NCBI RefSeq assembly: GCF_049472655.1 | Contig: NZ_JAQNCS010000013.1 | Span: forward strand, 5,073 to 69,072 | Source: Deferribacter abyssi | Lineage (GTDB): Bacteria > Chrysiogenota > Deferribacteres > Deferribacterales > Deferribacteraceae | Direction of reading: 5' to 3' | Length of the DNA stretch: 64,000 nucleotides | In this document: positions 8,808 through 18,490 of the stretch, one piece after another | Layout of the letters: each line of letters begins with the position of its first letter | Position numbering within the stretch: position 1 is the first letter of the stretch | The notes under the pieces: model-generated | Seen by the model: the letters and a program-made list of their open reading frames with translations, nothing else | The model's database searches: none | What the model was told of the DNA's origin: nothing | Program-made: the position numbers and the translations under genes

Positions 8808-9795
8808 TGGTAACCTCACCAAAACTTTTTGGTCTTAAATAATAATCTATCAACGGAACAAAAGCATTCATAATAAGAATAGCAAAAGAAACTCCTTCAG
8901 GATAGCCACCAAACAATCTAATCACTGCAGTTAATATACCACAACCAATACCAAAAATAACCTGCCCTTTTTTCGTAACAGGGCTGGTAACCATATCTGT
9001 AGCCATAAAAAAAGCACCAAGCATTAAACCTCCTGAAAAGAGATGTAACAACGGATTCAAGGTCTTTTCAGGACTAAATATCCAATAAGGAATTATAACA
9101 ACCAAAAAAGCAGTAATATAACTTACAGGTATGTGCCATGAAATTATTCTTTTATAGAGTAAGAACAAACCACCCAAAATTATTGCAATGGCAGAAATTT
9201 CACCCAGTGAACCACCCACATTACCTAAGAACAGATTACTTACATTGGCAATTTCACTTGATACAATTTTTCCATAGGTAAGCACTTCTGTTTTTGACTG
9301 CCCAAGTGGTGTTGCTACACTAACCGCATCAATCATAAACTTTTGCGTAATAGGTACAGGCTTTATCCAATTTGTCATCTGAGCTGGCCAAGAAATAAGT
9401 AAAAACACTCTTGCCACTAAGGCAGGATTAAATGGATTTTGCCCAAGACCACCAAAAACCTGTTTTCCCACAATAATAGCAATAAAACTACCCACAAATA
9501 TTAACCACCATGGACTTGATGGAGGCAAATTCATAGCAAGTAAAATGGCTGTCACTAGTGCAGAATTATCATGTAAGGTTATCTTTCTTTTACTGATTTT
9601 CTGAAAAGCTGCTTCAAAAAAAAGAGTAAAAATAATTGTTAAAAGATATGTTTTTACAGCATAATAACCAAAATAGTAAATTGAAACACCCATAGCAGGA
9701 ATTAAAGCATAAACAACATAAAGCATTATTTTGTCTGTTTTCAATTCGTCCCTCTCATGAGGGGAAAAGGTAACTAATAACTTATTTTGCTGCAT
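8800..9795 (-). CDS. rnfD: Rnf complex subunit D, covalent FMN membrane protein
   Basis: 331 residues with about nine to ten hydrophobic segments; RnfD/NqrB family. VSVATPLGQ near residue 180 corresponds to the flavinylation motif (S-x-A-T-P-L) whose Thr binds FMN. A conserved GQNPFNPALVAR loop is near residue 118 and MATDMVTSPVTKKGQ near 265. The ORF overlaps both neighbours slightly, as expected for a coupled operon. Confidence 0.95.
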   Translation of the reverse strand: MQQNKLLVTFSPHERDELKTDKIMLYVVYALIPAMGVSIYYFGYYAVKTYLLTIIFTLFFEAAFQKISKRKITLHDNSALVTAILLAMNLPPSSPWWLIFVGSFIAIIVGKQVFGGLGQNPFNPALVARVFLLISWPAQMTNWIKPVPITQKFMIDAVSVATPLGQSKTEVLTYGKIVSSEIANVSNLFLGNVGGSLGEISAIAIILGGLFLLYKRIISWHIPVSYITAFLVVIIPYWIFSPEKTLNPLLHLFSGGLMLGAFFMATDMVTSPVTKKGQVIFGIGCGILTAVIRLFGGYPEGVSFAILIMNAFVPLIDYYLRPKSFGEVTSA

Positions 9796-11089
9796 CTTTC
9801 TTCTGCCTCATCATATTCATTATTTCTCTCTTTGCTGTTTTAAAGTATCCCACAAGAGGTCTTCTTGAAAGGCATACATAACTGCAACAACCACATTCAA
9901 TGCAATTTAAAACATGCCAATCTTTCAATGTTTCATACATTTCATTAACAGAAAATTGCTCCATTATAGCTGGTACAAGTCCCATAGGACATGCTTCTAC
10001 ACATTTACCACATCTAATACAATTATTCATTGATAAATCAGGTAAATCAGTATCTCTATACAAAATAATGCCACTAGTTCCTTTCATTACAGGAGTATCT
10101 AAATCAAAAATGGAAAACCCCATCATAGGCCCACCCATTACAATTTTTTTTATATCTCCAACAGGTCCACCACAAGATTCTATTAATTTTCTTACCGGTA
10201 CACCAATTGGTACAATAAGATTTTTAGGCTCTTTCACCGCTCCGGTTATGGTAACCACTCTTTCTATAAGAGGTTTTCCCCTCTCAAAAGCTTCATATAT
10301 AGCAAGACATGTCCCCACATTGTGAACAATAACACCCACTTCCAAAGGCAATTTCCCTTCAGGTACAACCCTATTAACTGTTGCTTTAATGAGTTGCTTC
10401 TCACCACCTTGAGGATATTTTACATCCAGTGGAATTACTTCAAACTCATACTTGACAATCAATTTCTCAAAGGCATTAATAGCATCAGGCTTATTTTTTT
10501 CTATACCGACAATCAATTTTTCTATTCCAAGTTCGCTCTGTATTAACTTTGCACCCTTTATTATTTCAACTGTATTTTCAACCATTAGTCTATGATCACA
10601 AGTAAGATATGGCTCGCATTCAGCACCATTAATTATAAGGTAATCTATTTTTTTTGGTGGAGCCAGTTTCACATGAGATGGAAAAGTTGCGCCACCAAGA
10701 CCTACAATCCCCGCAGCAAGAACTTTATCCTGGAATTTATCAGTATCCTCAACAAGAACAAAATCATTATCAATATCTGTAACTCTAATTTTCACAGAAG
10801 GTACACTACCCATTATTGGATGAGAAACATTTTCAATCTTTAACACTTCCCCTGTAACAGAAGAATGAATATTAGCACTGACAAACCCACTTGATCTACC
10901 AATAAGCTGCCCTCTCTTTACAACATCCTTCCTTTTAACTACCGCTTTAGCTGGCGCTCCTATATGTTGAATAAGTGGAATTGCAACTTCATCTCCAACA
11001 TTTAATTCTAATTTTTCAATTTTCTTACCACAGGTTTTCTCTTTGTTGTACTTAGGATGGATACCACCTTTAAAACCAAAATACGGCAT
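9782..11089 (-). CDS. rnfC: Rnf complex subunit C, NADH-side iron-sulfur protein
   Basis: 435 residues. A peripheral subunit with a flavin/NADH-binding Rossmann-like core (GLGGATFPSHVKL near residue 132, NGAECEPYLTCDHR near 155) and two [4Fe-4S] motifs near the C terminus, CIRCGKCVEACPMG and CIECGCCSYVC. At 435 residues it is the short form, without the Ala/Lys-rich tail of proteobacterial RnfC. First rnf gene, 9 bases downstream of the dCMP deaminase. Confidence 0.95.
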   Translation of the reverse strand: MPYFGFKGGIHPKYNKEKTCGKKIEKLELNVGDEVAIPLIQHIGAPAKAVVKRKDVVKRGQLIGRSSGFVSANIHSSVTGEVLKIENVSHPIMGSVPSVKIRVTDIDNDFVLVEDTDKFQDKVLAAGIVGLGGATFPSHVKLAPPKKIDYLIINGAECEPYLTCDHRLMVENTVEIIKGAKLIQSELGIEKLIVGIEKNKPDAINAFEKLIVKYEFEVIPLDVKYPQGGEKQLIKATVNRVVPEGKLPLEVGVIVHNVGTCLAIYEAFERGKPLIERVVTITGAVKEPKNLIVPIGVPVRKLIESCGGPVGDIKKIVMGGPMMGFSIFDLDTPVMKGTSGIILYRDTDLPDLSMNNCIRCGKCVEACPMGLVPAIMEQFSVNEMYETLKDWHVLNCIECGCCSYVCLSRRPLVGYFKTAKREIMNMMRQKKDAAK

Positions 11090-11097
11090 ACTTCACC

Positions 11098-11547
11098 TTA
11101 CTTCTGTATTTTTTTTTGTTCAACAATGATTTCTGTTTCGCTTAAAAGCTCATCAGCAAAAGAATCATTATAATCTTCTTCATATACAATTCTTTTTATC
11201 CCAGCATTTATAATCATCTTTGTACATATGGTGCATGGTTTTGTATTTGTATATATTGTTCCTCCTTTGATAGAAACACCGTGATATGCCGCCTGTATTA
11301 TTGCATTTTGTTCAGCATGTAAACCCCTACACAACTCATGTCTTTCACCCGAAGGAACATTCAATTTCACCCTCAAACACCCCACAATTTCGCAATGTGT
11401 AATATTTTTAGGAACACCATTATATCCTGTAGAAAGAATCTGACTATCCTTAACAATTACTGCTCCTACTTGTCTCCTTAAACAGGTAGAACGCTTTTTT
11501 ACAATATTCACAATTTCTAAAAAATATTCATCCCAATCTGGTCTCAA
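11098..11547 (-). CDS. comEB: dCMP deaminase (ComEB family)
   Basis: 149 residues. It deaminates dCMP to dUMP for thymidylate synthesis. Zinc-site motifs are HAE at residues 77-79 and PCTIC at 104-108; a further metal site is suggested by Cys and His in ITHCEIVGCLR and ERHELC. The start is TTG at 11547, inside the glyA stop (TATTGA), an overlap that implies coupled translation. Placement next to glyA ties two folate-linked thymidylate steps together. Confidence 0.9.
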   Translation of the reverse strand: MRPDWDEYFLEIVNIVKKRSTCLRRQVGAVIVKDSQILSTGYNGVPKNITHCEIVGCLRVKLNVPSGERHELCRGLHAEQNAIIQAAYHGVSIKGGTIYTNTKPCTICTKMIINAGIKRIVYEEDYNDSFADELLSETEIIVEQKKIQK

Positions 11548-12800
11548 TACAGTACACCTTTATATAATGGATATTTTTCACAAAGGACCAAAACCTCTTT
11601 TTGTATATTTTTGATAACTCCTTCATCATTAATATTCAACAATACATCAGCAATTAAGTTACCAATAGCTTCCATAGCATCCTCTTTCATTCCTCTTGTA
11701 GTTACTGCAGGTGTTCCTATCCTTACGCCACTGGTAACAAATGGACTTCTTGTTTCAAACGGTATAGTATTTTTATTAACAGTAATATTTGCTTTACCAA
11801 GCGCCTCTTCAGCATCCTTACCTGTAATACCTTTATCTGTTAAATCTATAAGCATTAAATGATTATCAGTACCACCAGAAACAAGTCTAAAACCTCTATT
11901 TTTTAGAGTTTCCGCAAGTACTTTAGCATTTGCAACAATTTGCCTCTGATACTCTTTAAAATCATCGCTCATAGCCTCTTTCAAGGCCACTGCCTTTGCT
12001 GCAATTATATGCATAAGGGGACCACCTTGAATGCCAGGAAAAATTTGAGAATTTATTTTCTTTGCATATTCTTCTTTACAAAGTATAAGACCACCCCTAG
12101 GCCCTCTTAATGTTTTATGAGTTGTTGTTGTAACAAAATCGGCATATGGAACTGGAGAGGGGTGAACACCAGCAGCCACAAGCCCCGCAATATGAGCCAT
12201 ATCTACCATCACATAGGCACCAATTTTATCAGCAATTTTCCTAAATGCCTCAAAATCTATGACTCTAGGATATGCACTTGCACCTACTACTATCATTTTA
12301 GGTTTGTGTTCTAGTGCAAGACGTTCTACATCTTCATAGTTTATGGTCTCAGTTTCTTTATCTACCCCATATGAGACCACATTAAAATATCTACCTGAAA
12401 AATTCACTGGACTACCATGAGTAAGATGACCACCATGACTTAAATTCATACCTAAAATTGTATCACCTGGTTGCAATACAGAGAAATACACTGCCATATT
12501 TGCCTGACTGCCAGAATGAGGCTGTACATTGGCATGCTCTGCACCAAAAAGTTCTTTTGCTCTATCAATCGCAACCTGCTCTGCAATATCCACAAATTCA
12601 CAACCACCATAATATCTTTTACCAGGATACCCTTCAGCATATTTATTTGTCATTATTGAACCCTGAGCCTCTAATACTGCTGAAGAAACAAAGTTTTCAC
12701 TTGCTATTAACTCTATATGAGTTTCCTGCCTTTCAATCTCTTTAATCAATGCATTATAAACTTCATTGTCAATTTTTTTTACATTTTCATATAAACTCAT
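11544..12800 (-). CDS. glyA: Serine hydroxymethyltransferase
   Basis: 418 residues, the full bacterial length. It interconverts serine and glycine with transfer of a one-carbon unit to tetrahydrofolate. The PLP lysine is in TTTTHKTLRGPRGG (Lys229), the GGHLTHGS loop is at about 123-130, and YAEGYPGKRYYGG is at 54-66. The ATG at 12800 overlaps the rpiB stop (ATGA), with GGAGGC upstream. Confidence 0.97.
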   Translation of the reverse strand: MSLYENVKKIDNEVYNALIKEIERQETHIELIASENFVSSAVLEAQGSIMTNKYAEGYPGKRYYGGCEFVDIAEQVAIDRAKELFGAEHANVQPHSGSQANMAVYFSVLQPGDTILGMNLSHGGHLTHGSPVNFSGRYFNVVSYGVDKETETINYEDVERLALEHKPKMIVVGASAYPRVIDFEAFRKIADKIGAYVMVDMAHIAGLVAAGVHPSPVPYADFVTTTTHKTLRGPRGGLILCKEEYAKKINSQIFPGIQGGPLMHIIAAKAVALKEAMSDDFKEYQRQIVANAKVLAETLKNRGFRLVSGGTDNHLMLIDLTDKGITGKDAEEALGKANITVNKNTIPFETRSPFVTSGVRIGTPAVTTRGMKEDAMEAIGNLIADVLLNINDEGVIKNIQKEVLVLCEKYPLYKGVLY

Positions 12801-13276
12801 TTATTTGCCTCCAAATATTCTAACCAAAATTTAGCTGCCAATTCATCTATTTTGTTGACTCTTCTTAAGTGTCTTCCACCTTCAAATTCTGTATTTAACC
12901 AGGTATTCAAAATATCTTTTGCAAGCTCAATTCCAATAATCCTTCCCCCAAGAGCCAGTAAATTAGCATTATTATGAAGTCTACTCATTTTAGCAGTATA
13001 AGAATCCCAACACAGAGCTGCTCTCACACCAGGAAACTTGTTTGCTGCAATTGATATTCCAATACCTGTCCCACAAATAATAACCCCTCTTTCTATTTCT
13101 CCCCTCGAAATAGATGCTGCAACTTTATAAGCATAATCAGGATAATCCACAGATTTATCATCATATGTACCAAAATCTTTAACAATATATCCTAAATTTT
13201 CCAGGTATTTTGATATGATAGACTTAAGATAAAAACCACCGTGATCAGAGCCTAAAGCAATAACTTCTTTACTCAT
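12797..13276 (-). CDS. rpiB: Ribose-5-phosphate isomerase B
   Basis: 159 residues. It interconverts ribose-5-phosphate and ribulose-5-phosphate. Motifs are GSDHGGFYLKS near the N terminus, DYPDYA, CGTGIGISIAANKFPGVRAA (with the catalytic Cys) and RLHNNANLLALGGR. It has its own promoter at 13313-13341 and heads an apparent unit rpiB-glyA-comEB-rnfCDGEAB in which gaps are short or absent. Confidence 0.95.
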   Translation of the reverse strand: MSKEVIALGSDHGGFYLKSIISKYLENLGYIVKDFGTYDDKSVDYPDYAYKVAASISRGEIERGVIICGTGIGISIAANKFPGVRAALCWDSYTAKMSRLHNNANLLALGGRIIGIELAKDILNTWLNTEFEGGRHLRRVNKIDELAAKFWLEYLEANK

Positions 13277-13312
13277 AACAATCCCTGCGTTTTATTTTTA
13301 ATGAGTCACTGT

Positions 13313-13341
13313 TCTATAATCTAAAACACTTAATATGTCAA
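13313..13341 (-). promoter_or_regulatory. Sigma-70 promoter of the rpiB-glyA-comEB-rnf unit
   Basis: Perfect -35 TTGACA at 13341-13336, a 17-base spacer and -10 TATAGA at 13318-13313 on the minus strand. The predicted start leaves a leader of about 30 bases, with AGGGAT before the rpiB ATG at 13276. Confidence 0.7.
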
Positions 13342-13386
13342 CACAAACAAAATAGTATTACTAAAAACTTCTCTCATATCACATTA

Positions 13387-14295
13387 TCAATAGTTTCTAG
13401 GAATATCTAACATTCTTTGAATAGATTTTAAAGCTTTTTCTCTGATTTCCTCATCAACAGTTATAACATATCGTTCTTTTATAAGAGCATCATAAACTTT
13501 ACGTAGGTTTGTTTTCTTCATATTTTTACAAACAAAATTCTCATAAGCAAATATAAATTCTTTATCTGGATTTTCTTTCCTCAATCTATATCCCACCCCT
13601 TGCTCAGTACCTATAATAAAACGCTTTTTGTTACTTTCTTTGACATATTTGTAAACCCCTGATGTAGAACAAACATGGTCAGCAATATCGATTACATCAG
13701 GTGGACACTCAGGGTGTGCTATAAAAACAGCATCAGGATATTTTTTCTTAAGTTTCAACACTTGCTCTTTTCTAACTTTATGATGTATTGGACAAAAACC
13801 ATCCCAAAGAATTACTTCCTTATCAACAAACCGAGAAACATAATGGCCAAGATTCTTATCAGGAACAAAAATAACTTTATCTGATTTAAGGGAATTTACT
13901 ACATTAATTGCATTCGCAGATGTACAACAAATGTCACATTCTGCTTTAACTTCTGCTGATGAGTTTACATAACAGACAACAGGGACTCCAGGATATTTAT
14001 TTTTTAATTCTCTAACACCTTCTGCTGTCACCATATCAGCCATTGGACACCCTGCATCAATTTCAGGTAACAACACCTTTTTATTAGGAGAAAGAATATA
14101 TGCAGTTTCTGCCATAAAATGAACACCACAAAAAACAATTGTCTTTTGTTTTACCTTTGATGCTTCAATACTTAAACCTAAAGAATCACCTGTAAAATCT
14201 GCTATTTCTTGAATATCATCAATTTGGTAATTATGAGCTAATAATACAGCATCTTTCTCTTCTAACAATTTTCTAATTTCTTTTTTAATATCCAT
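13387..14295 (-). CDS. nadA: Quinolinate synthase
   Basis: 302 residues from the ATG at 14295. [4Fe-4S] enzyme of NAD biosynthesis that condenses iminoaspartate with dihydroxyacetone phosphate. The three cluster Cys residues are seen in FCGVHFMAE, CDICCTSAN and HPECPPDV. LLAHNYQ and DSLGLS at the N terminus are typical. GAGGGG from the end of the upstream gene sits 7 bases before this ATG; a TTG five codons earlier is less likely. nadB and nadC are not in the window. Confidence 0.95.
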   Translation of the reverse strand: MDIKKEIRKLLEEKDAVLLAHNYQIDDIQEIADFTGDSLGLSIEASKVKQKTIVFCGVHFMAETAYILSPNKKVLLPEIDAGCPMADMVTAEGVRELKNKYPGVPVVCYVNSSAEVKAECDICCTSANAINVVNSLKSDKVIFVPDKNLGHYVSRFVDKEVILWDGFCPIHHKVRKEQVLKLKKKYPDAVFIAHPECPPDVIDIADHVCSTSGVYKYVKESNKKRFIIGTEQGVGYRLRKENPDKEFIFAYENFVCKNMKKTNLRKVYDALIKERYVITVDEEIREKALKSIQRMLDIPRNY

Positions 14296-14299
14296 AGAA

Positions 14300-15079
14300 T
14301 TACCCCTCAATTACTTTAAAAATTTTATTAAATTTTTTTACCTTCATTGTATCTTTGTCTATAGATAAAACTACGGCATTAAATACCATTTTTCCTTTCT
14401 TTTCAACATCAAATTTTAAAGGTATCCCTGTAAGAAACCTGTTTATAGGAGCACTTTTTTCCATCCCTATTACAGAATCAAGTGCTCCACACATACCAAC
14501 ATCTGAAATATAAAATGTTCCTTTTGGAAGTAGCCTATCATCATTAGTTTGAACATGGGTATGAGTTCCAATTACTGCTGTTGCTCTTCCATCAACATAA
14601 AGGCCAAAAGCATTTTTCTCACTTGTTGCTTCAGCATGGAAGTCTACCAATACTACATTTCTTGATACTTTTTCATAGATGTTATCAAAAGCTCTAAATG
14701 GACAATCAGCCAAAGACATAAAAACTCTACCCATTAAATTGATAATTGTAACTTCCATATCTCCTACTGCTACAGAAATAAAACCATTACCTGGCACTCC
14801 TTCTGGATAATTTGCTGGTCTTATAAGATAGTCCATCTTATCAAATTGATTTACTGTTTCTTTTTTATCCCAAATATGATTACCGGTTGTGATGATATCG
14901 ATCCCTTTATTTCTCAACTCCTTATAAATTTTCTCATTTATACCAAAACCACCTGCAGAATTCTCACCATTGGCTATAACCAAATCAATTCCATACTCAT
15001 ATTTTATTGAATCAAGAAGAGCAGATACTACCTTCCTACCTGCTCTCCCTATTAGGTCACCTATAAAAAGTATATTCAT
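14300..15079 (-). CDS. Metallophosphoesterase, YmdB family
   Basis: 259 residues, TIGR00282-type phosphodiesterase. Two-metal motifs are FIGDLIGRAGR, ANGENSAGG, TTGNHIWD, DFHAEATSEK and GTHTHVQT in the expected order. Bacillus YmdB hydrolyses cyclic nucleotides and is often encoded just downstream of rny, exactly as here. It ends 5 bases inside the region upstream of nadA, so the three genes look cotranscribed. Confidence 0.88.
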   Translation of the reverse strand: MNILFIGDLIGRAGRKVVSALLDSIKYEYGIDLVIANGENSAGGFGINEKIYKELRNKGIDIITTGNHIWDKKETVNQFDKMDYLIRPANYPEGVPGNGFISVAVGDMEVTIINLMGRVFMSLADCPFRAFDNIYEKVSRNVVLVDFHAEATSEKNAFGLYVDGRATAVIGTHTHVQTNDDRLLPKGTFYISDVGMCGALDSVIGMEKSAPINRFLTGIPLKFDVEKKGKMVFNAVVLSIDKDTMKVKKFNKIFKVIEG

Positions 15080-15161
15080 ATCAGAATCATCCTATCTTTA
15101 CTGATTCAAAGCAACCATTTAAACTTTTTATTTTATAAAACAAAAACATACAGTTATTCAC

Positions 15162-16721
15162 CTATTTAGCATACTCTACAGCTCTTGATTCTCTAATCAC
15201 TACCACTTTTATCTGTCCTGGATAAGTAAGCTCCTCCTCAATTCTTTTAGAAATATCTCTTGAAAGTGTAATTATCTCATCATCTCCAATTTTATCTGGT
15301 TCTACAATAATTCTAACTTCACGACCCGCCTGAATAGCAAAACTTTTATTAACACCTTCAAAAGAACCAGCAATTTCCTCCAATTTTTCTAAACGTTTAA
15401 TATAAGATTCAAGAACTTCTCTTCTAGCCCCAGGTCTAGAAGCAGAAATGGCATCAGCAGCTTGTATAAGTACTGACTCTACAAATTTAAACTCCTCTTC
15501 ACCATGGTGAGACAAAATAGCATTTATCACCATTGGATGTTCATTATATTTCTTAGCTATCTCTACACCTATCTCTGTATGTGAACCTTCACTTTCTTGA
15601 TCAATGGCTTTACCAATATCATGCAAAAGTCCCGCCCTTTTAGCTAATTTTTCATCTAAACCTAACTCAGCAGCCATAATTCCTGCAATTTTTGCAACCT
15701 CAATTGAGTGTGCAAGAACATTTTGGCCATAACTAGTTCTATACTTTAATCTACCAATTAATTTTAACAAATCAGGATGAATATTATGTAAACCAAGATT
15801 AAATGCTGTTTCTTCTCCTATCTCAAGAATATATTTTTCTAATTCAGCTTTACTTTTTTCATAAACTTCTTCAATTCTAGCTGGATGTATTCTGCCGTCA
15901 GCAATTAATTTTTCCAACGTCATTTTAGCAATTTCTCTTCTAAACGGATCGTAAGACGACAATATAACCGCTTCTGGTGTATCATCAACAATGATATCAA
16001 CACCAGTAATACTTTCAAATGTCCTAATATTTCTACCTTCACGCCCAATGATTCTCCCCTTCATCTCATCATTTGGCAAACTTACAACAGAAACAACTAC
16101 TTCTCCAACATATTCAGGAGCACATCTCTGAATAGCTGTAGCAATTATGCTTTGAGCTTTCTTCTCCGCCATTAATTTTGTTTCTTCTTCAACTTCTTTC
16201 AAAGTTCTTGCAGCTTCCTTTTTAGCTTCTGCTACCATTTCATTAATAAGCATTTCTTTTGCTTCATCACGAGTCAACCCAGCAACCTTTTCTATCTCAT
16301 TTAATAATTGACTCCTTAGATTCTCAGCCTCTTCCATTTTTTCTTTAATCTGCAAAAGTTTGTTTTCTAATTCTTGCTCCCTTTTTGAAATCAATTCTTC
16401 TTTCTTATCAACAAGTTCTAGTTTCTTATCAATTGTTTCTTCTTTTGAGATAAGTCTTTTTTCTTGCAGTTGAAGCTCTTTTCTTTTCTCTTTAACCTCT
16501 TTATCAAGCTCTTGCTTACCTTTGAAAATTATTTCTTTGGCTTCAAGTTTTGCTTCCTTAACTATTTCATCCGCTTCTCTTTTTGCTCTGCTAATAATCT
16601 CTTCTGCTGTTTTATTCAGCCTAATATTCTCATTTTCATTCTTTTTCTTCTGAATAATTATTCCAAGCAAAAATCCAATAATTAAACCAACAACAGCTAG
16701 TAACACATACAACCAAATCAT
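15162..16721 (-). CDS. rny: Ribonuclease Y
   Basis: 519 residues. Membrane-anchored endoribonuclease that initiates mRNA decay. Domain order: a transmembrane helix (3-24), a long Lys/Glu-rich coiled coil (about 30-200), a KH domain with MKGRIIGREGRNIR near 220, and an HD domain with LLHDIGKAID near 365, then a C-terminal domain. The start ATG overlaps the fthC stop by one base, with AGGAGG upstream. Confidence 0.96.
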   Translation of the reverse strand: MIWLYVLLAVVGLIIGFLLGIIIQKKKNENENIRLNKTAEEIISRAKREADEIVKEAKLEAKEIIFKGKQELDKEVKEKRKELQLQEKRLISKEETIDKKLELVDKKEELISKREQELENKLLQIKEKMEEAENLRSQLLNEIEKVAGLTRDEAKEMLINEMVAEAKKEAARTLKEVEEETKLMAEKKAQSIIATAIQRCAPEYVGEVVVSVVSLPNDEMKGRIIGREGRNIRTFESITGVDIIVDDTPEAVILSSYDPFRREIAKMTLEKLIADGRIHPARIEEVYEKSKAELEKYILEIGEETAFNLGLHNIHPDLLKLIGRLKYRTSYGQNVLAHSIEVAKIAGIMAAELGLDEKLAKRAGLLHDIGKAIDQESEGSHTEIGVEIAKKYNEHPMVINAILSHHGEEEFKFVESVLIQAADAISASRPGARREVLESYIKRLEKLEEIAGSFEGVNKSFAIQAGREVRIIVEPDKIGDDEIITLSRDISKRIEEELTYPGQIKVVVIRESRAVEYAK

Positions 16722-17263
16722 TATTCGCCTCCTATTATTCTTTTTTCAGTAATAATCAGGTCTAGTTTTTCATCATGATCATCCACAGGTAGCTTTTTAA
16801 CTACCTGGAAGTCGTAGGCAAACCCCACACATATCTTTCTTTTCGAAAACTTTAAAAACTGATCATAATAACCTTTACCAAAACCAAGTCTAAAACACTC
16901 TTCATCAAAAGCCACACCCGGCACTACAATTACATCAAACTTATTTAAATCTAATTTTTCAGTTGGTTCAAAAATCCCATATACATTCTTATTCATTTTA
17001 TTAAAACCTATAAATTCACCAACATAAAACTTTTTATTATCTAAAATTGGTAAATAAACTTTCTTACTTTTCTTATAAAGACAACTAATCAATTCAATAG
17101 TTCTCACCTCATTATCAAAACTATAATAAAGAAGGTAACTCTCATAATCTCCACACATAGATAAGAACTTATCTACAATTACTTTACTCTTTTTTCTAAC
17201 CAGAGATTCTTTCATGTTATTTCTTAACATTCTAACATTTTTGCGTAATTCACTTTTGTTCAT
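16721..17263 (-). CDS. fthC: 5-formyltetrahydrofolate cyclo-ligase
   Basis: 180 residues from the ATG at 17263. It converts 5-formyl-THF to 5,10-methenyl-THF using ATP. The N terminus MNKSELRKNVRMLRNN is a typical basic helix and the family motif GFGKGYYDQFL is near the C terminus. The longer frame starting at 17353 would add 30 atypical residues that overlap rarA, so I reject it. The gene overlaps the end of rarA by 14 bases. In many bacteria this gene (ygfA/fau) is linked to 6S RNA, as here. Confidence 0.9.
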   Translation of the reverse strand: MNKSELRKNVRMLRNNMKESLVRKKSKVIVDKFLSMCGDYESYLLYYSFDNEVRTIELISCLYKKSKKVYLPILDNKKFYVGEFIGFNKMNKNVYGIFEPTEKLDLNKFDVIVVPGVAFDEECFRLGFGKGYYDQFLKFSKRKICVGFAYDFQVVKKLPVDDHDEKLDLIITEKRIIGGE

Positions 17264-18470
17264 ACTTTTCAGATCCCCAAAGTCGTTTAAGTCTTTCCAA
17301 AAATTTTGACTCAAACCCCATTTTTGAAGGTTTATAAAACAAAATGTCTTCATTACAGTAAGCCTGTTTTACAAAACCACCATAATCAAAAGGATACTTA
17401 TACTTTCTACTCCCAGCTATTAAATGATCCGGAGGTATAGGATTTTTTTCTTTTAAAAACTTTTCACACTCTTTCAAAGCAACATAAGAACAATTACTTT
17501 TTGGACATGATGCCAAATATGTAACAAGCTGAGACATAATAATTTTACCCTCAGGCAAACCAACTTTTTCAAAAGCTTCATATGCGGCATTTGCAAAAAC
17601 TAGAGCATCTGGCATTGCATTTCCCACATCTTCCGAGGCAGAAATAAGAAGCCTTCTAAAAATTATCTTTGGATCCACCCCACTTTTCAAAAGCTTAAAA
17701 CACCAAAGTAATGCAGCATCAGGATCACTACCCCTTATGCTTTTAATCATTGCTGATAACACATGATAATGCTCATCCTTCGAGTATCTGAAATCATACG
17801 GGAGCTTATCAAGTATTTTTTTATCAAAGATTAAAGTCCCATCCTTTCTTTCAGCTATCAGTGCTGAATTTTCAATAGAAATTAATAACCTTCTAATATC
17901 ACCATCAGCAATTTGAAGCAAAAGTTCTATAAATTCATCTTCAACTTTTACTTCTTTAACAGCAAATTCTTTTTTAACCCATAAAATCCCTTTTTGAAAA
18001 ATCTTCTTAAGCACTGCTTTGTCTGGCTTTATTAAATTGAATAATAAACTCCTAGACCTCAATGGTGGAATTAAGTTGTAATATGGATTTTCAGTAGATG
18101 CCCCAATCAATTTAATGTACTGTTCATCAATTAAATTTAACAGTAAATTCTGATGAGACTTACTATAATGGTGAATCTCGTCAATGAAAACAATTGACTG
18201 TCGGCCAAACCCTTTTGTTTCTTCTGCAATTCTTCTTATATCAGCAGCGTTACTGTTTGCTGCATGTAGCCTGTAAAAACTTAAAGAATGAAACTTACCA
18301 ATAATTGAGGCAATACTCGTTTTTCCACTACCAGGTGGACCAATTAATATTAAAGATGTAAAATCTCCCCTTTCTACTAGTTTTCTAAAAAGGGTATTAT
18401 TTCCTGTAAGATGATCCTGCCCTATAATATCTTCAAATTTTTTAGGCTTTAAAGCATCTAATATTTTCAT
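17250..18470 (-). CDS. rarA: AAA+ ATPase, replication-associated recombination protein RarA/MgsA
   Basis: 406 residues from the ATG at 18470. It resembles clamp-loader ATPases and acts at stalled forks with SSB. Walker A is IGPPGSGKTSIA and Walker B FIDEIHHY; an arginine finger lies in ASTENPYYNLIPPLRSR. The C-terminal tetramerisation and helical region ends with KNPIPPDHL and YPFDYGGFVKQ. GGTGAT precedes this ATG. A frame extending to 18554 would translate the 6S RNA and is rejected. Confidence 0.92.
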   Translation of the reverse strand: MKILDALKPKKFEDIIGQDHLTGNNTLFRKLVERGDFTSLILIGPPGSGKTSIASIIGKFHSLSFYRLHAANSNAADIRRIAEETKGFGRQSIVFIDEIHHYSKSHQNLLLNLIDEQYIKLIGASTENPYYNLIPPLRSRSLLFNLIKPDKAVLKKIFQKGILWVKKEFAVKEVKVEDEFIELLLQIADGDIRRLLISIENSALIAERKDGTLIFDKKILDKLPYDFRYSKDEHYHVLSAMIKSIRGSDPDAALLWCFKLLKSGVDPKIIFRRLLISASEDVGNAMPDALVFANAAYEAFEKVGLPEGKIIMSQLVTYLASCPKSNCSYVALKECEKFLKEKNPIPPDHLIAGSRKYKYPFDYGGFVKQAYCNEDILFYKPSKMGFESKFLERLKRLWGSEKYEQK

Positions 18471-18490
18471 ATCACCACATAAAAAAAAAA

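Noticed and set aside
17264..17353. 30-residue extension of the cyclo-ligase
   Set aside because: It overlaps the end of rarA, and the residues do not resemble the family.
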